Source: CAZEGV01 sp964511645
Lineage (GTDB): Bacteria > Bacteroidota > Bacteroidia > Cytophagales > JAAEPT01
Assembly (NCBI GenBank): GCA_964511645.1
Contig: CAZEGV010000026.1
Location: 1 to 37,670, forward strand
Length of the DNA stretch: 37,670 bases
Direction: 5' to 3'
The notes under the pieces are model-generated. The model was not told the DNA's origin and made no database searches. It worked only from the letters and a program-made list of their open reading frames with translations. Shown here in pieces: positions 26,731-34,460 of this stretch (position 1 is the first letter of the stretch; each line of letters opens with the position of its first letter). Both the position numbers and the translations under genes were made by a program.

Positions 26731-27810
26731 TCATTTAGGGATATTCCTATAAAGAAGGACGTTCACAAAAACAAATATAAAGTTTGGCATCCATGCTCCT
26801 AGCCACAAAGGCAACCCCATTCCGCCTACCACACCTGTACCTAATTGTAATAATACATAATAAATAAATGCCAATGCAAAGCCTACAACTAAAGAACCTG
26901 CACTTCCATTTCTAGTTTTACGAGCTGCCACTAAGAACCCCATTACCGTTAATATAATAATTGCCATAGGGTATGCAGTACGCACATGATACTCTATCTC
27001 ATAATCTTCCCACATCCCCAGCGATCTATCTTTTCTTCTCTTTACTTCCTTTTTCAGCTCTCCCAAAGTCATGTAAATTTGATCCCCTGTTACGTTTTGA
27101 AAATCTACTGGAAACAAATTAATTAGCGTGTCTTTTTTAGCATACTTTTTCAAGGTTTCTTTACCGTTATCATATGTACGCTCCCAATAAGGATGCAATT
27201 TCCATTTGCTAGTTACCGAATCCCAATCAATTCTATGGGTGCTTAGTTTACGTACTAGCTGTTTGTCTTTAAATTGTTCTAATGTAAAATGATACGCCGT
27301 ACCTGAAGTGTGACGATATGTCTGTACATATGCATAAGTAGTGTCGTTAACATTAACATGAATATCATCTCCAACCGAATAATCCAAACCATCAAGATAT
27401 TTTGTTTCAAATTCTAATCGTTTAATATTAGCTTTAGGAATCACCCATCCAACTCCATAAAAAATCAAACTTCCGACTAAAACACCACCCAATACAAATG
27501 GCACCATAATTCTCCACATATTCATCCCGCTACTCAACATTGCTATTATCTCGGTATGAGACGCCAGCCTATTTGCCACATATATAGTAGATATAAACAC
27601 GAATAAGGGACTAATAATATTAGCCAAAAAAGGTATATAATACAGATAATAGTCTTTTAAAACATCCAGTAAAGATAATCCAGCATCATTAAAATCATCT
27701 GATTTTTCGGCGTAATCGACCACACAGATAACCAGCGTTAGTAGTAACATCACAAAAAAGAATGCTGCGATGTACTTTTTAAGCATATATATATCTAGCT
27801 TCTTCAACAT
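26731..27810 (-). CDS. lptG: LptF/LptG-family permease of the lipopolysaccharide export ABC transporter
   Basis: A 359-aa inner-membrane protein of the YjgP/YjgQ family. It lifts lipopolysaccharide from the inner membrane with the LptB ATPase. The family layout is clear: membrane segments at about 13-33 and 55-80, one near 105-128, a periplasmic beta domain (about 130-270) and three membrane segments in the last 90 residues. The N-terminal MLKKLDIYMLKKYI and SGMNMWRI (with ASHTEIIAML) fit the family. Whether it is LptF or LptG cannot be settled from the sequence; only one of the two is here. The gene follows tgt after two bases, forming a tgt-lptG operon. Confidence 0.9.
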   Translation of the reverse strand: MLKKLDIYMLKKYIAAFFFVMLLLTLVICVVDYAEKSDDFNDAGLSLLDVLKDYYLYYIPFLANIISPLFVFISTIYVANRLASHTEIIAMLSSGMNMWRIMVPFVLGGVLVGSLIFYGVGWVIPKANIKRLEFETKYLDGLDYSVGDDIHVNVNDTTYAYVQTYRHTSGTAYHFTLEQFKDKQLVRKLSTHRIDWDSVTSKWKLHPYWERTYDNGKETLKKYAKKDTLINLFPVDFQNVTGDQIYMTLGELKKEVKRRKDRSLGMWEDYEIEYHVRTAYPMAIIILTVMGFLVAARKTRNGSAGSLVVGFALAFIYYVLLQLGTGVVGGMGLPLWLGAWMPNFIFVFVNVLLYRNIPK

Positions 27811-27812
27811 AC

Positions 27813-28943
27813 TTATAACCTAGTCATTAATTTTTTCACCATTATATCTTTCCATGGTGTAAATGTACCTTCTTTTATTTTCTCTCGTGCCTGATTCATT
27901 AGCCATAGATAAAACCTGAGATTGTGAATACTTGCTATTTGTAAAGCTAGCAACTCTTTGCTTACCATCAAATGCCTTAAATATGCTTTAGAATAAAAAG
28001 TATCTACGTACCCACCTATATTAGGGTCAATTGGAGAGAAGTCATCATCCCATTTTTTATTCCTAATATTAATTGTTCCCTCACTGGTAAAAAGCATTCC
28101 ATTACGTGCATTTCTAGTAGGCATCACACAATCAAACATATCAATACCTAGAGCAATGCACTCTAATAAATTAGCAGGTGTACCCACTCCCATCAAGTAA
28201 CGAGGTTTATCTTCTGGTAAAATACCACAAACTATATCAGTCATTTCATACAATTCTTCCGCAGGCTCTCCTACGGACAAACCTCCTATTGCATTAGCGG
28301 GTCTATCTGCTGTTGCGATTGCTTCCGCTGACCGAACTCTTAAATCTTTATATGTACTTCCTTGTACAATTGGCACCAAGGTCTGGTTGTAACCATATAA
28401 TGGGTCTGTATTATCGAATCTATCACAACATCTTTTCAGCCACCTATGCGTCATTTTCATAGATGCTTTTGCATATTTATAATCGCAAGGATAAGGTGTA
28501 CACTCATCAAAAGCCATAATAATATCCGCTCCTATTGTGCGTTGAATATCCATTACGCTTTCTGGTGTAAACAAATGTTTAGAACCGTCTATGTGAGACC
28601 TAAACGTCACTCCTTCCTCTTTAATCTTTCTTGTATTAGATAAAGAATACACTTGATATCCACCGCTATCTGTAAGGATTGGTTTATCCCAACCAATAAA
28701 TTTATGTAAACCACCAGCAGCATGTAGAATATTCCTTCCAGGGCGAAGGTACAAATGATAAGTATTCCCCAATATGATTTGGGCCTCTACATCATTTTCC
28801 AATTCTCTCTGATGAACCCCTTTTACTGTACCCGCTGTACCTACGGGCATAAAAATAGGTGTTTGAATCACACCATGGTCTGTGTGAATTTCTCCTGTTC
28901 TAGCCTTAGACTGGCTATCCTTATTATGAATCTTAAATCTCAT
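27813..28943 (-). CDS. tgt: tRNA-guanine transglycosylase, atypical zinc site
   Basis: A 376-aa enzyme from ATG 28943 (a TTG at 28952 would add three residues but overlaps the probable promoter). It exchanges G34 of tRNAs with GUN anticodons for the queuine precursor preQ1. Catalytic segments: TDSGGYQVYSL (Asp92), GGLSVGEP and DCVMPTRNARNG. The usual CxCxxC zinc ligands before YSRAYLRHL are missing: the protein has GGYVDTFYSKAYLRHL there, while the His of SIHNLRFY is kept. The rest is intact, so it should be functional. The gene starts the tgt-lptG operon, with a -7 element just before the ATG. Confidence 0.95.
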   Translation of the reverse strand: MRFKIHNKDSQSKARTGEIHTDHGVIQTPIFMPVGTAGTVKGVHQRELENDVEAQIILGNTYHLYLRPGRNILHAAGGLHKFIGWDKPILTDSGGYQVYSLSNTRKIKEEGVTFRSHIDGSKHLFTPESVMDIQRTIGADIIMAFDECTPYPCDYKYAKASMKMTHRWLKRCCDRFDNTDPLYGYNQTLVPIVQGSTYKDLRVRSAEAIATADRPANAIGGLSVGEPAEELYEMTDIVCGILPEDKPRYLMGVGTPANLLECIALGIDMFDCVMPTRNARNGMLFTSEGTINIRNKKWDDDFSPIDPNIGGYVDTFYSKAYLRHLMVSKELLALQIASIHNLRFYLWLMNQAREKIKEGTFTPWKDIMVKKLMTRL

Positions 28944-28949
28944 ATCGAA

Positions 28950-28957
28950 CAAAATTA
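28950..28957 (-). promoter_or_regulatory. Candidate -7 element for tgt
   Basis: Minus strand reads TAATTTTG, a perfect TAnnTTTG. It ends only six bases before ATG 28943, so the transcript would be leaderless or nearly so. A match by chance is possible in this AT-rich gap. Confidence 0.3.
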
Positions 28958-29007
28958 GGTTTAATTCAGTAATTAATACTATTTTGTATTCAAAAAATAT
29001 ACACTTA

Positions 29008-30105
29008 ATGCTTTTGCTTGCAATATACTCTATATTTATACTTTTTATCTGGGTTCAGATAGCTTATCATTTACTTTTTTATAAAAAAATAACAAAACCT
29101 CATATTAACTGCAAACAAAACTTCTCACCTTCTGTGTCTATTGTGATTGCTTTGCATAATGAAGAGAAACACCTAAAAAAACTTATATCGCTATTGTTGG
29201 CACAACAATACCCTACTTTTGAAATTATCCTTGTAAATGATAGATCTACAGATAATAGTTTATCTATAATTAAATTTTTTGACGATGAGCGACTTCAATA
29301 CATCAACATCGAAAAAACTCCAAATCAATTGTCTCCAAAAAAATACGCTCTTACAACGGGTATAACAAAAGCTCAGCACGAATGGGTATTACTCACAGAT
29401 GCTGATTGCTACCCTGCTTCTGATAGATGGATTGAGACAATGGTAGCCCAAATAAAAGAGAAGACTGAGATAGTCATTGGTGTCTCACCAAATAAAGGAA
29501 GTGATGTTTTTTCACATCAGTTCATTCAATACGAAACCTTTTATACTTTCCTTCAATACGCTACTGCTACTATTATGCGAAAAGCTTATATGGGTGTAGG
29601 GCGTAATTTAATGTACAAAAAAACATTGTTTCTAAAGCAGGGGTTTAAACCCTATGAAAAGATTTTAAGCGGAGATGATGATCTTTTTGTCAACCTACAT
29701 GCTACGCCTATCAATACCGAAATAAGTCTCTCACCAAATGCTTACACATACACCTATCCCAAAGACGATTGGAAAAGTTATTTTAAACAAAAAAAACGCC
29801 ACAACTCAGTAGGAAGACACTACCGAATTTCCTCAAAGCTATACACTGGACTATTCTATTTTTCTTTTGGATTATCTTTTTTAGGACTCGGATTATTGTT
29901 TTATGAACAAAATCTATATTTTACTATTTCTTTTCTTCTGATGATAATTGTCAAATATGCGACTTTTATACAAATAAGTAAGAGACAATACTTCTCGATA
30001 AACATAGCTTATATTCTTCTTTTTGATTTCATGTATTTTTCATACCTTGCGTCCTCTACTTTCAGAATGGTTTGGAAGAATGAAATAGAATGGGGAAAGA
30101 AGTAA
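29008..30105 (+). CDS. Family 2 glycosyltransferase, membrane-bound
   Basis: A 365-aa protein from ATG 29008 (TTG 28984 is an alternative). One membrane segment lies at the N-terminus (about 1-25), followed by a GT-A domain: PSVSIVIALHNEEKHLKKLI, ILVNDRSTDNS, LLTDADCYP (the metal-binding DAD, 131-133), GDDDLFVNL and QKKRHNSVGRHY, a QxxRW-like acceptor motif with the last Trp replaced. Two membrane segments follow (about 280-330), plus a possible third near the C-terminus. It transfers a sugar from a nucleotide donor on the cytoplasmic face, probably for envelope or capsule glycan; donor and acceptor are unknown. It overlaps the sigma-factor gene by 16 bases. Confidence 0.85.
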   Translation: MLLLAIYSIFILFIWVQIAYHLLFYKKITKPHINCKQNFSPSVSIVIALHNEEKHLKKLISLLLAQQYPTFEIILVNDRSTDNSLSIIKFFDDERLQYINIEKTPNQLSPKKYALTTGITKAQHEWVLLTDADCYPASDRWIETMVAQIKEKTEIVIGVSPNKGSDVFSHQFIQYETFYTFLQYATATIMRKAYMGVGRNLMYKKTLFLKQGFKPYEKILSGDDDLFVNLHATPINTEISLSPNAYTYTYPKDDWKSYFKQKKRHNSVGRHYRISSKLYTGLFYFSFGLSFLGLGLLFYEQNLYFTISFLLMIIVKYATFIQISKRQYFSINIAYILLFDFMYFSYLASSTFRMVWKNEIEWGKK

Positions 30106-30704
30106 AAAAAGAATTTTCAGAAAAAGCAAAAAAAGATTTCGAATATATTCGTAGAGCAATCGAGAGTAATGATGAAAAAGCGTTTGCTATGCTAATGGTT
30201 CGTTACCGCAGGTCTGTTTATCATTTAGTTTATAAAATGATTCGTAATTCAGATGATGCTGAGGATCTAACTATCGAAGCTTTCGCTAAAGCTTTTAAAA
30301 ACTTAGAGAAATTCAACCCTCAATATACTTTTAGTACTTGGTTGTTTAGAATTGCTACTAATCATTGTATTGATTTTATTCGAAAAAAGAAATTAAAAAC
30401 TTTCAGTATTGACTCAGCTTACTCTGATGACAATGGAGATCGAGTAGCAATACAGATAAGAGACAACAATCTTGACCCTCAAGAGATTGCTATTAGAAAG
30501 CAAAAAATTGAAATCATCCAATTAATTGTAACAAAATTACCTCCTAAATATCAAAAATTAGTTAGTTTAAGATATTTCAATGAGCTATCTTACAATGAAA
30601 TAGCCGAAGAGCTAGATGCCCCCCTTGGAACAGTCAAAGCACAATTACACCGAGCTAGAGAATTGTTACACGATATCATGAAAAAAGACCGTGATAAAAT
30701 CTAA
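30090..30704 (+). CDS. RNA polymerase ECF-type sigma factor
   Basis: A 204-aa sigma-70 family protein. Region 2 (about 20-95) holds MLMVRYRRSVYHLVYKMI, DDAEDLTIEAFAKAFKN and TFSTWLFRIATNHCIDFI; region 4 (about 145-195) holds LPPKYQKLVSLRYFNELS and the helix-turn-helix APLGTVKAQLHRARELL. A charged linker of about 30 residues joins them, and the N-terminus is Lys-rich. No anti-sigma gene adjoins it. The gene overlaps the glycosyltransferase (16 bases) and rsmG (14 bases), so all three should be co-translated. This resembles a constitutive RpoE-like sigma factor common in Bacteroidota, but its regulon cannot be read here. Confidence 0.93.
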   Translation: MGKEVKKEFSEKAKKDFEYIRRAIESNDEKAFAMLMVRYRRSVYHLVYKMIRNSDDAEDLTIEAFAKAFKNLEKFNPQYTFSTWLFRIATNHCIDFIRKKKLKTFSIDSAYSDDNGDRVAIQIRDNNLDPQEIAIRKQKIEIIQLIVTKLPPKYQKLVSLRYFNELSYNEIAEELDAPLGTVKAQLHRARELLHDIMKKDRDKI

Positions 30705-31332
30705 AGCTAATATTCTCCAAAAATATTTTCCTCAATTATCCGACTCACAGTTAGATTTATTTGCACAAGCAGAAAGGCTATACATAGAGTGGAATAGCAA
30801 AATCAACGTAGTTTCTAGGAAAGACATAGACCAGTTAATGGTGAGGCATATCCTACACGGGTTAGCTATTTCCAAAATAATTCAGTTTAAGCCTAAAGCT
30901 CAAGTACTTGACGTAGGTACTGGCGGTGGCTTTCCTGGTATCCCACTGGCCATTATGTTTCCTGAAACTCACTTTCATCTCGTAGACTCTATTGGTAAAA
31001 AAATAACTGTGGTAAAAGAAATTGCTAAAACACTCCAACTTAATAATGTAACTGCTGAGCAAATACGTGCTGAAAAAATTAAAGATAAATACGATTTTGT
31101 TGTCAGTAGAGCTGTTGCTAAGTTAGGTAATATTATCCCCTGGGTAAGGAACAACATTAAAAAAGAGTCTATGCATAAAATATCTAACGGACTTATCACC
31201 CTCAAAGGAGGTGATTTAGATGAAGAGATTAAAGCAATACAATACCCAACAACAATACTAGACTTAAACACATTGTTTGAAGAGGAGTTTTTTGAAACAA
31301 AAAAAATCACTTATACACGTATTAAGGCATAG
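30691..31332 (+). CDS. rsmG: 16S rRNA (guanine-N7)-methyltransferase
   Basis: A 213-aa enzyme (GidB) that methylates G527 of 16S rRNA with S-adenosylmethionine. The SAM-binding loop VLDVGTGGGFPGIPLAI lies at about 72-88; other marks are YIEWNSKINVVSRKDID and KYDFVVSRAVAKL. The start is GTG 30691: the in-frame ATGs come much later and would remove the conserved N-terminus. It overlaps the sigma-factor stop by 14 bases. It is the last gene of the overlapping set; trxA follows after 102 bases with no sure terminator between. Confidence 0.95.
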   Translation: MIKSKANILQKYFPQLSDSQLDLFAQAERLYIEWNSKINVVSRKDIDQLMVRHILHGLAISKIIQFKPKAQVLDVGTGGGFPGIPLAIMFPETHFHLVDSIGKKITVVKEIAKTLQLNNVTAEQIRAEKIKDKYDFVVSRAVAKLGNIIPWVRNNIKKESMHKISNGLITLKGGDLDEEIKAIQYPTTILDLNTLFEEEFFETKKITYTRIKA

Positions 31333-31434
31333 TATTTGTTTAAAACACTACAAATAGTTTCAGATAAAATGAACTTTTTGAAACTATATTTTATTATAAC
31401 AATGAATTATTAACTCAAAACAAATAAAATAGAT

Positions 31435-31755
31435 ATGGCAAAAGCAATACAAATAACAGATGCTAATTTTGAAGAAATCATAAAATCAGACCTACCTGTC
31501 CTAATCGATTTTTGGGCAGAATGGTGCGGACCCTGTAAAATGATTGGTCCTGTAGTAGAAGAACTTGCAGAAGATTTTGAAGGTAAAGCAGTAATAGGAA
31601 AAGTAAATGTAGACGAAAATCCAGAGACTTCCGCCAAATTTGGCATCAGAAGTATTCCTACTTTACTAATCATTAAAGGAGGAGAAATCGTAGACAAACA
31701 AATTGGTGCAGTACCTAAAAACGTATTAAGTCAAAAAATAGAAGCGCAGTTTTAA
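31435..31755 (+). CDS. trxA: Thioredoxin
   Basis: A 106-aa thioredoxin with the redox site WCGPCK (C31, C34), the preceding DFWAEW strand, the cis-Pro loop IRSIPTLLI and the ending pattern of the fold. No signal peptide, so cytoplasmic; it reduces disulfides in ribonucleotide reductase and other proteins with NADPH via thioredoxin reductase. It has a strong terminator 19 bases after its stop. TATATTTT in the upstream gap is a near-match to the -7 consensus, so it may be its own transcript. Confidence 0.97.
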   Translation: MAKAIQITDANFEEIIKSDLPVLIDFWAEWCGPCKMIGPVVEELAEDFEGKAVIGKVNVDENPETSAKFGIRSIPTLLIIKGGEIVDKQIGAVPKNVLSQKIEAQF

Positions 31756-31773
31756 AACACTAAACAACCACTC

Positions 31774-31808
31774 AAAAAAGGTTATGAGTTAAACTTATAA
31801 CCTTTTTT
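31774..31808 (+). terminator. Rho-independent terminator of trxA
   Basis: AAAAAAGGTTAT and ATAACCTTTTTT form a 12-base stem around an 11-base loop, ending in a six-T run within the stem's 3' arm. Confidence 0.8.
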
Positions 31809-31907
31809 CATCCCTTTTTATAAGACATTCACAGAATAGCTCTTTTTATTTTCTGTTTTTTACACTTTTTTTATTATATTTAAGCATCATTTAGTCTTAA
31901 ATATATC

Positions 31908-34238
31908 ATGAAAAAAATCACATCAATTCTATTTGTCCTCACAGGGCTTCTCTCATTTTCACAAGTTTCAGTAGAGTTTACTACTTGGAAAAATGACGCA
32001 AACAGCACTTTCACCATTACACATGATGACTATGGTGATATTGGTGCACATGGCATAGAAGATTATGCAGATACAATCGCCTACAATAGCGGAATTCCCT
32101 TCACATTTGGAGCAATTATTAAACATTGTGATGATGCTGATTGGCTCAAAGCAAAACAAATGGTTGAACAACACGGACACGAATTAATGAACCATAGCTG
32201 GAATCACATCTGTGGAAGAGCCTCCGCAGGTGCTTGGTGTCAAGCTCATGGAGTATGGACAGCAGCAGACTTTGATGTAGAATTACTTGGTTCCACAAAT
32301 GTAATTACTCAAAAAACAGGCTACAGACCTCGTTTTTTCATCTACCCATTTGATCAATTTGTATCATCTATGAATGAATACTTAATTGACACCCTAAACT
32401 ACTTAGGCACTCGCACAGGACCATATGACCAAGGTAATAATGATGCAAACATTTCAACACCAGAATACCCTGGTTTTTATATCACTAAGCCTACAACTGA
32501 TATTTCTGATATTACATCGTCTTTAGACGATGTTGTGCAAGCAGGTGGTTGGGGAATGAGAGAGTTTCACGGAGTCAATGACCCTTCTTGGGGAGTTGTA
32601 TCAGAAACGGATTACCGAACTTTTATCAACGCTATGAAAACTTATGTAGATAATAATGAATTATGGGCTGCAACTGTATCTCAAGTAATCTCATACATCA
32701 AACAGCGTCAAATCTACACCCCCTCGGCATCATTCACTAATCAAATCATTAGTGTAGACTTTAGTAATTCTAATAATTTTAATATGGACGAATATCTCGG
32801 TGCTAGAACATACACCTCACCTGTAACGGTAAGAGTAGATGCTTCTAATCATCCAAATAATTATACAATTACACAAAATGGTGTAGAAATTACAGACTAT
32901 ATAAAAAATGGAAACATATACCTCATAAATATATATCCAGACAAAGGAAGTATCACCATGTCTGATGGCTGTCTTTTATGCATTACAGAACAACCTAAAG
33001 ACACCCTTATCTCAATTGGTGAAGATATCACATTATCAATAACAGCAAATAGTCCCAACCCAATCACATACCAATGGTATAAAAATGGGACTATTATAAC
33101 TGGTGAAACAAATAACACTATTACTATCACAAATGCCGTGAGCAGTAATAGTGGTAACTATACGGTAACCTTAACAACGAGTGAACAAACTGCCACCTCT
33201 AGTACTGCTACACTTATTGTAAATTCTTGCCCTCAATCAATCTGCGTGCTATCAGCATCTAGTGGCACTACAACAATCACAGAAGGAGAAAGTGTAAACT
33301 TCTCTGTAGTTGCGGAAGGAGTAAACTTGTTTTACCAATGGTATAAGGATGGGCAAGCTGTTGTTGGTGCGACCAATGCCTCGCTAAACTTTACTAGTGC
33401 TTCTTTTATAAATAAAGGGGCTTATTACGTAAAAATATCAAACAATGGATATTCAATAGATACATCAAACATAACACTGATAGTAAACGAATCTCCTAGC
33501 CAAATGGCTTATCCCAATGGTGTAAGGCACAGTATAGGTATTGGGACAACTACCATAGAAGCAGAAGATTTTGATATAGGTGGGGAAGGAATTGCTTATC
33601 ATGATGCTACCCCTGGAAGAGAAGTAGACAACACTTATAGAAACGACACGGATGTAGAAATAGAAACTGGAGAATGGAGTGGAGTTAGCGTTGGTTATAC
33701 TCAAGCGGGAGAATGGTTAGAATATTCCATAAACATACTTAATAATGGTGGCTACAACATATTCATTAATAACGCTTCAGATAATACTAATGGATTAATC
33801 TCAATTTACATTGATGAGACCTTAGTTATTCCCTCTACTTCTTTACCGAACACTTTTGGTTGGGCGACTTTCCAAAGCACTGATTTAGGGTTAGTTACTC
33901 TCACTAGTGGTATGCATATCATTAGAATGTTCATTAGTGGAAACAATATAGACAAACTTGAATTTGTATCTCAACCTATTACAGCTAGTGATGATACTGC
34001 TGATAAATTTACAATTGAGCTAGTACCTAACCCTACAGCTGGACAATTGGTTATTAACTCACATAACGGTGAGCAGCTTGAAGTGATTATCACTAATAGT
34101 TTAGGAAAAGTTATCATTAACACATCTACTAATGGAAGTGACATTATTGATGGATTTGAAAACCTACCTACAGGAATGTATTTTGTTAACATAAAAGGCA
34201 ACAACATTAACCTTGTAGAAAAAGTAATCAAACAATAA
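31908..34238 (+). CDS. T9SS-secreted polysaccharide deacetylase with Ig-like and CBM6 modules
   Basis: A 776-aa secreted enzyme. Signal peptide at 1-19 (LTGLLSFSQ). Residues about 30-265 are a CE4 (NodB-type) deacetylase: the metal Asp motif THDD (38-41), HSWNH (96-100, the HxxxH ligands) and RPRFFIYPF (140-148). Two Ig-like repeats follow (about 360-437 with TYQWYKNG, and 460-527 with FYQWYKDG). A CBM6-like module lies at about 548-687 (TTTIEAEDFD, GEWLEYSI). The last 75 residues are a T9SS type A sorting domain (LVPNPTAGQLVI, LPTGMYFVNIKG). It should cross both membranes by Sec then T9SS and remove acetyl groups from an extracellular polysaccharide such as chitin or xylan; the substrate is not known. 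Upstream, TATATTTA near 31875 is a weak -7 candidate. Confidence 0.92.
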   Translation: MKKITSILFVLTGLLSFSQVSVEFTTWKNDANSTFTITHDDYGDIGAHGIEDYADTIAYNSGIPFTFGAIIKHCDDADWLKAKQMVEQHGHELMNHSWNHICGRASAGAWCQAHGVWTAADFDVELLGSTNVITQKTGYRPRFFIYPFDQFVSSMNEYLIDTLNYLGTRTGPYDQGNNDANISTPEYPGFYITKPTTDISDITSSLDDVVQAGGWGMREFHGVNDPSWGVVSETDYRTFINAMKTYVDNNELWAATVSQVISYIKQRQIYTPSASFTNQIISVDFSNSNNFNMDEYLGARTYTSPVTVRVDASNHPNNYTITQNGVEITDYIKNGNIYLINIYPDKGSITMSDGCLLCITEQPKDTLISIGEDITLSITANSPNPITYQWYKNGTIITGETNNTITITNAVSSNSGNYTVTLTTSEQTATSSTATLIVNSCPQSICVLSASSGTTTITEGESVNFSVVAEGVNLFYQWYKDGQAVVGATNASLNFTSASFINKGAYYVKISNNGYSIDTSNITLIVNESPSQMAYPNGVRHSIGIGTTTIEAEDFDIGGEGIAYHDATPGREVDNTYRNDTDVEIETGEWSGVSVGYTQAGEWLEYSINILNNGGYNIFINNASDNTNGLISIYIDETLVIPSTSLPNTFGWATFQSTDLGLVTLTSGMHIIRMFISGNNIDKLEFVSQPITASDDTADKFTIELVPNPTAGQLVINSHNGEQLEVIITNSLGKVIINTSTNGSDIIDGFENLPTGMYFVNIKGNNINLVEKVIKQ

Positions 34239-34460
34239 TAAAAATCATCTCTAAAAATGATTATAAGTATTTTTTTGGAGATAATCAAATATAAAACTCA
34301 ACTACCCTAAAACGTTTTTAATAAAACTGAAATCATACTTGAGAAAAACAATAGAACAAAGACAACAAAAAAGAATCGTATCTATCGTACCATGAAGGGC
34401 TAGAGTCATTGGTGCGAAATTAACAACATTTATAGAGAATAAAAACATCCAATTCAAACT

